Source: JBBSOW01 sp038259365 (GTDB lineage: Bacteria > Actinomycetota > Actinomycetes > Propionibacteriales > Propionibacteriaceae). Taken from it: a DNA stretch of 5,741 bases. Location of the stretch: NCBI GenBank assembly GCA_038259365.1, contig JBBSOW010000155.1:1-5741 (forward strand). The letters are read 5' to 3'. This document shows, piece after piece, positions 5,600 through 5,741 of the stretch. Below the pieces are notes generated by a model, which was not told where the DNA came from, did no database searches, and saw only the letters and a list, made by a program, of their open reading frames with translations. A program made the translations under genes and the position numbers. The number at the start of each line of letters is the position of its first letter. Within the stretch, counting starts at the first letter, position 1.

Positions 5600-5741
5600 C
5601 CCCAATACCGTTCAGTTAGTGTGTTGGATGATGGTGGGTTCTGGGGTGTTGAGGGGTTGTGGCCAGAGGTTGTGAGCGGCCCGTTTGACCTGCCACTTGG
5701 TGTATTTGCGTTTCACCACGCGTGGCGCTGATCGTTGTCGC
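5600..5741 (-). mobile_element. Terminal part of an insertion sequence, probably IS4 family, cut by the window edge
   Basis: The minus-strand transposase end reads into a short AT-balanced tip, CCCCAATACCGTTCAGTTA on the plus strand, starting at about 5600. This looks like the terminal inverted repeat of such elements, because it follows the stop codon almost directly. Only one end lies in the window, so neither the partner repeat nor the target duplication can be checked, and the exact edge is uncertain by several bases. Confidence 0.5.
5612..5741 (-). CDS. Transposase C-terminal fragment (IS4-like), truncated by the window edge
   Basis: On the minus strand the last 42 codons before a TGA (complement of 5612-5614) read through the window edge. 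They contain RSAPRVVKRKYTKWQVKRA, then HNLWPQPL, and end in a Pro/Thr-rich tail. The motif PRVVKRK followed by a basic KR-rich stretch is what I associate with the extreme C-terminus of actinobacterial IS4-type DDE transposases. The DDE catalytic residues would lie further upstream on this strand, outside the window. Whether the gene is intact cannot be judged, since only the C-terminus is seen and it shows no frame break. Function would be cut-and-paste movement of the element. Assignment to a transposase is fairly firm. The family is from memory. Confidence 0.6.
   Translation of the reverse strand, partial: RQRSAPRVVKRKYTKWQVKRAAHNLWPQPLNTPEPTIIQHTN

Noticed and set aside
5381..5605. Minus-strand open frame of 74 codons next to the IS
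   Set aside because: No family features or Shine-Dalgarno sequence. The plus strand has the more coding-like third-position pattern here.

Overview
The window looks like chromosome of a high-GC Actinomycetota bacterium. Third codon positions are almost all G or C, GTG is a frequent start codon, and the first gene encodes an alpha subunit of the bacterial 20S proteasome, which is largely confined to this phylum. The order tyrA-cmk-plsC-der is a familiar actinobacterial arrangement. I cannot name the genus from this sequence.

Region 1 (1-4595) is a dense run of plus-strand genes. It holds the 3' part of prcA (proteasome alpha), tyrA (prephenate dehydrogenase with a C-terminal ACT domain, overlapping prcA by 4 nt), cmk (cytidylate kinase, 74 nt further on, with a good ribosome binding site), a PlsC-type acyltransferase (overlapping the end of cmk by 32 nt) and der (two-domain ribosome-assembly GTPase, after a 131-nt spacer). 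All are intact apart from prcA, which the window edge cuts. They are housekeeping genes: tyrosine synthesis, CMP/dCMP phosphorylation, phospholipid acylation and 50S assembly. The most distinctive local feature is a GCCGAT hexanucleotide tandem repeat. It encodes both the Ala-Asp tail of Cmk and the Met-Pro start of the acyltransferase, and it supplies four in-frame ATG codons to the latter.

Region 2 (4596-5186) has no convincing intact gene. It contains a small hairpin just after der, a possible 40-codon ORF, two mutually exclusive hairpins, a perfect 12-bp stem-loop, and a decayed reading frame resembling the HAD segment of a P-type ATPase. A promoter-like sequence near its end fits the following tRNA gene.

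Region 3 (5187-5741) starts with tRNA-Pro(GGG), followed at once by an 8-bp inverted repeat. About 350 nt of non-genic or decayed DNA comes next. The window ends in the 3' end of a minus-strand transposase, probably IS4-like, whose element edge lies near 5600. The shift from conserved genes to debris, tRNA and IS marks a boundary between core and variable DNA. I found no CRISPR array, defence system or clearly novel gene system.
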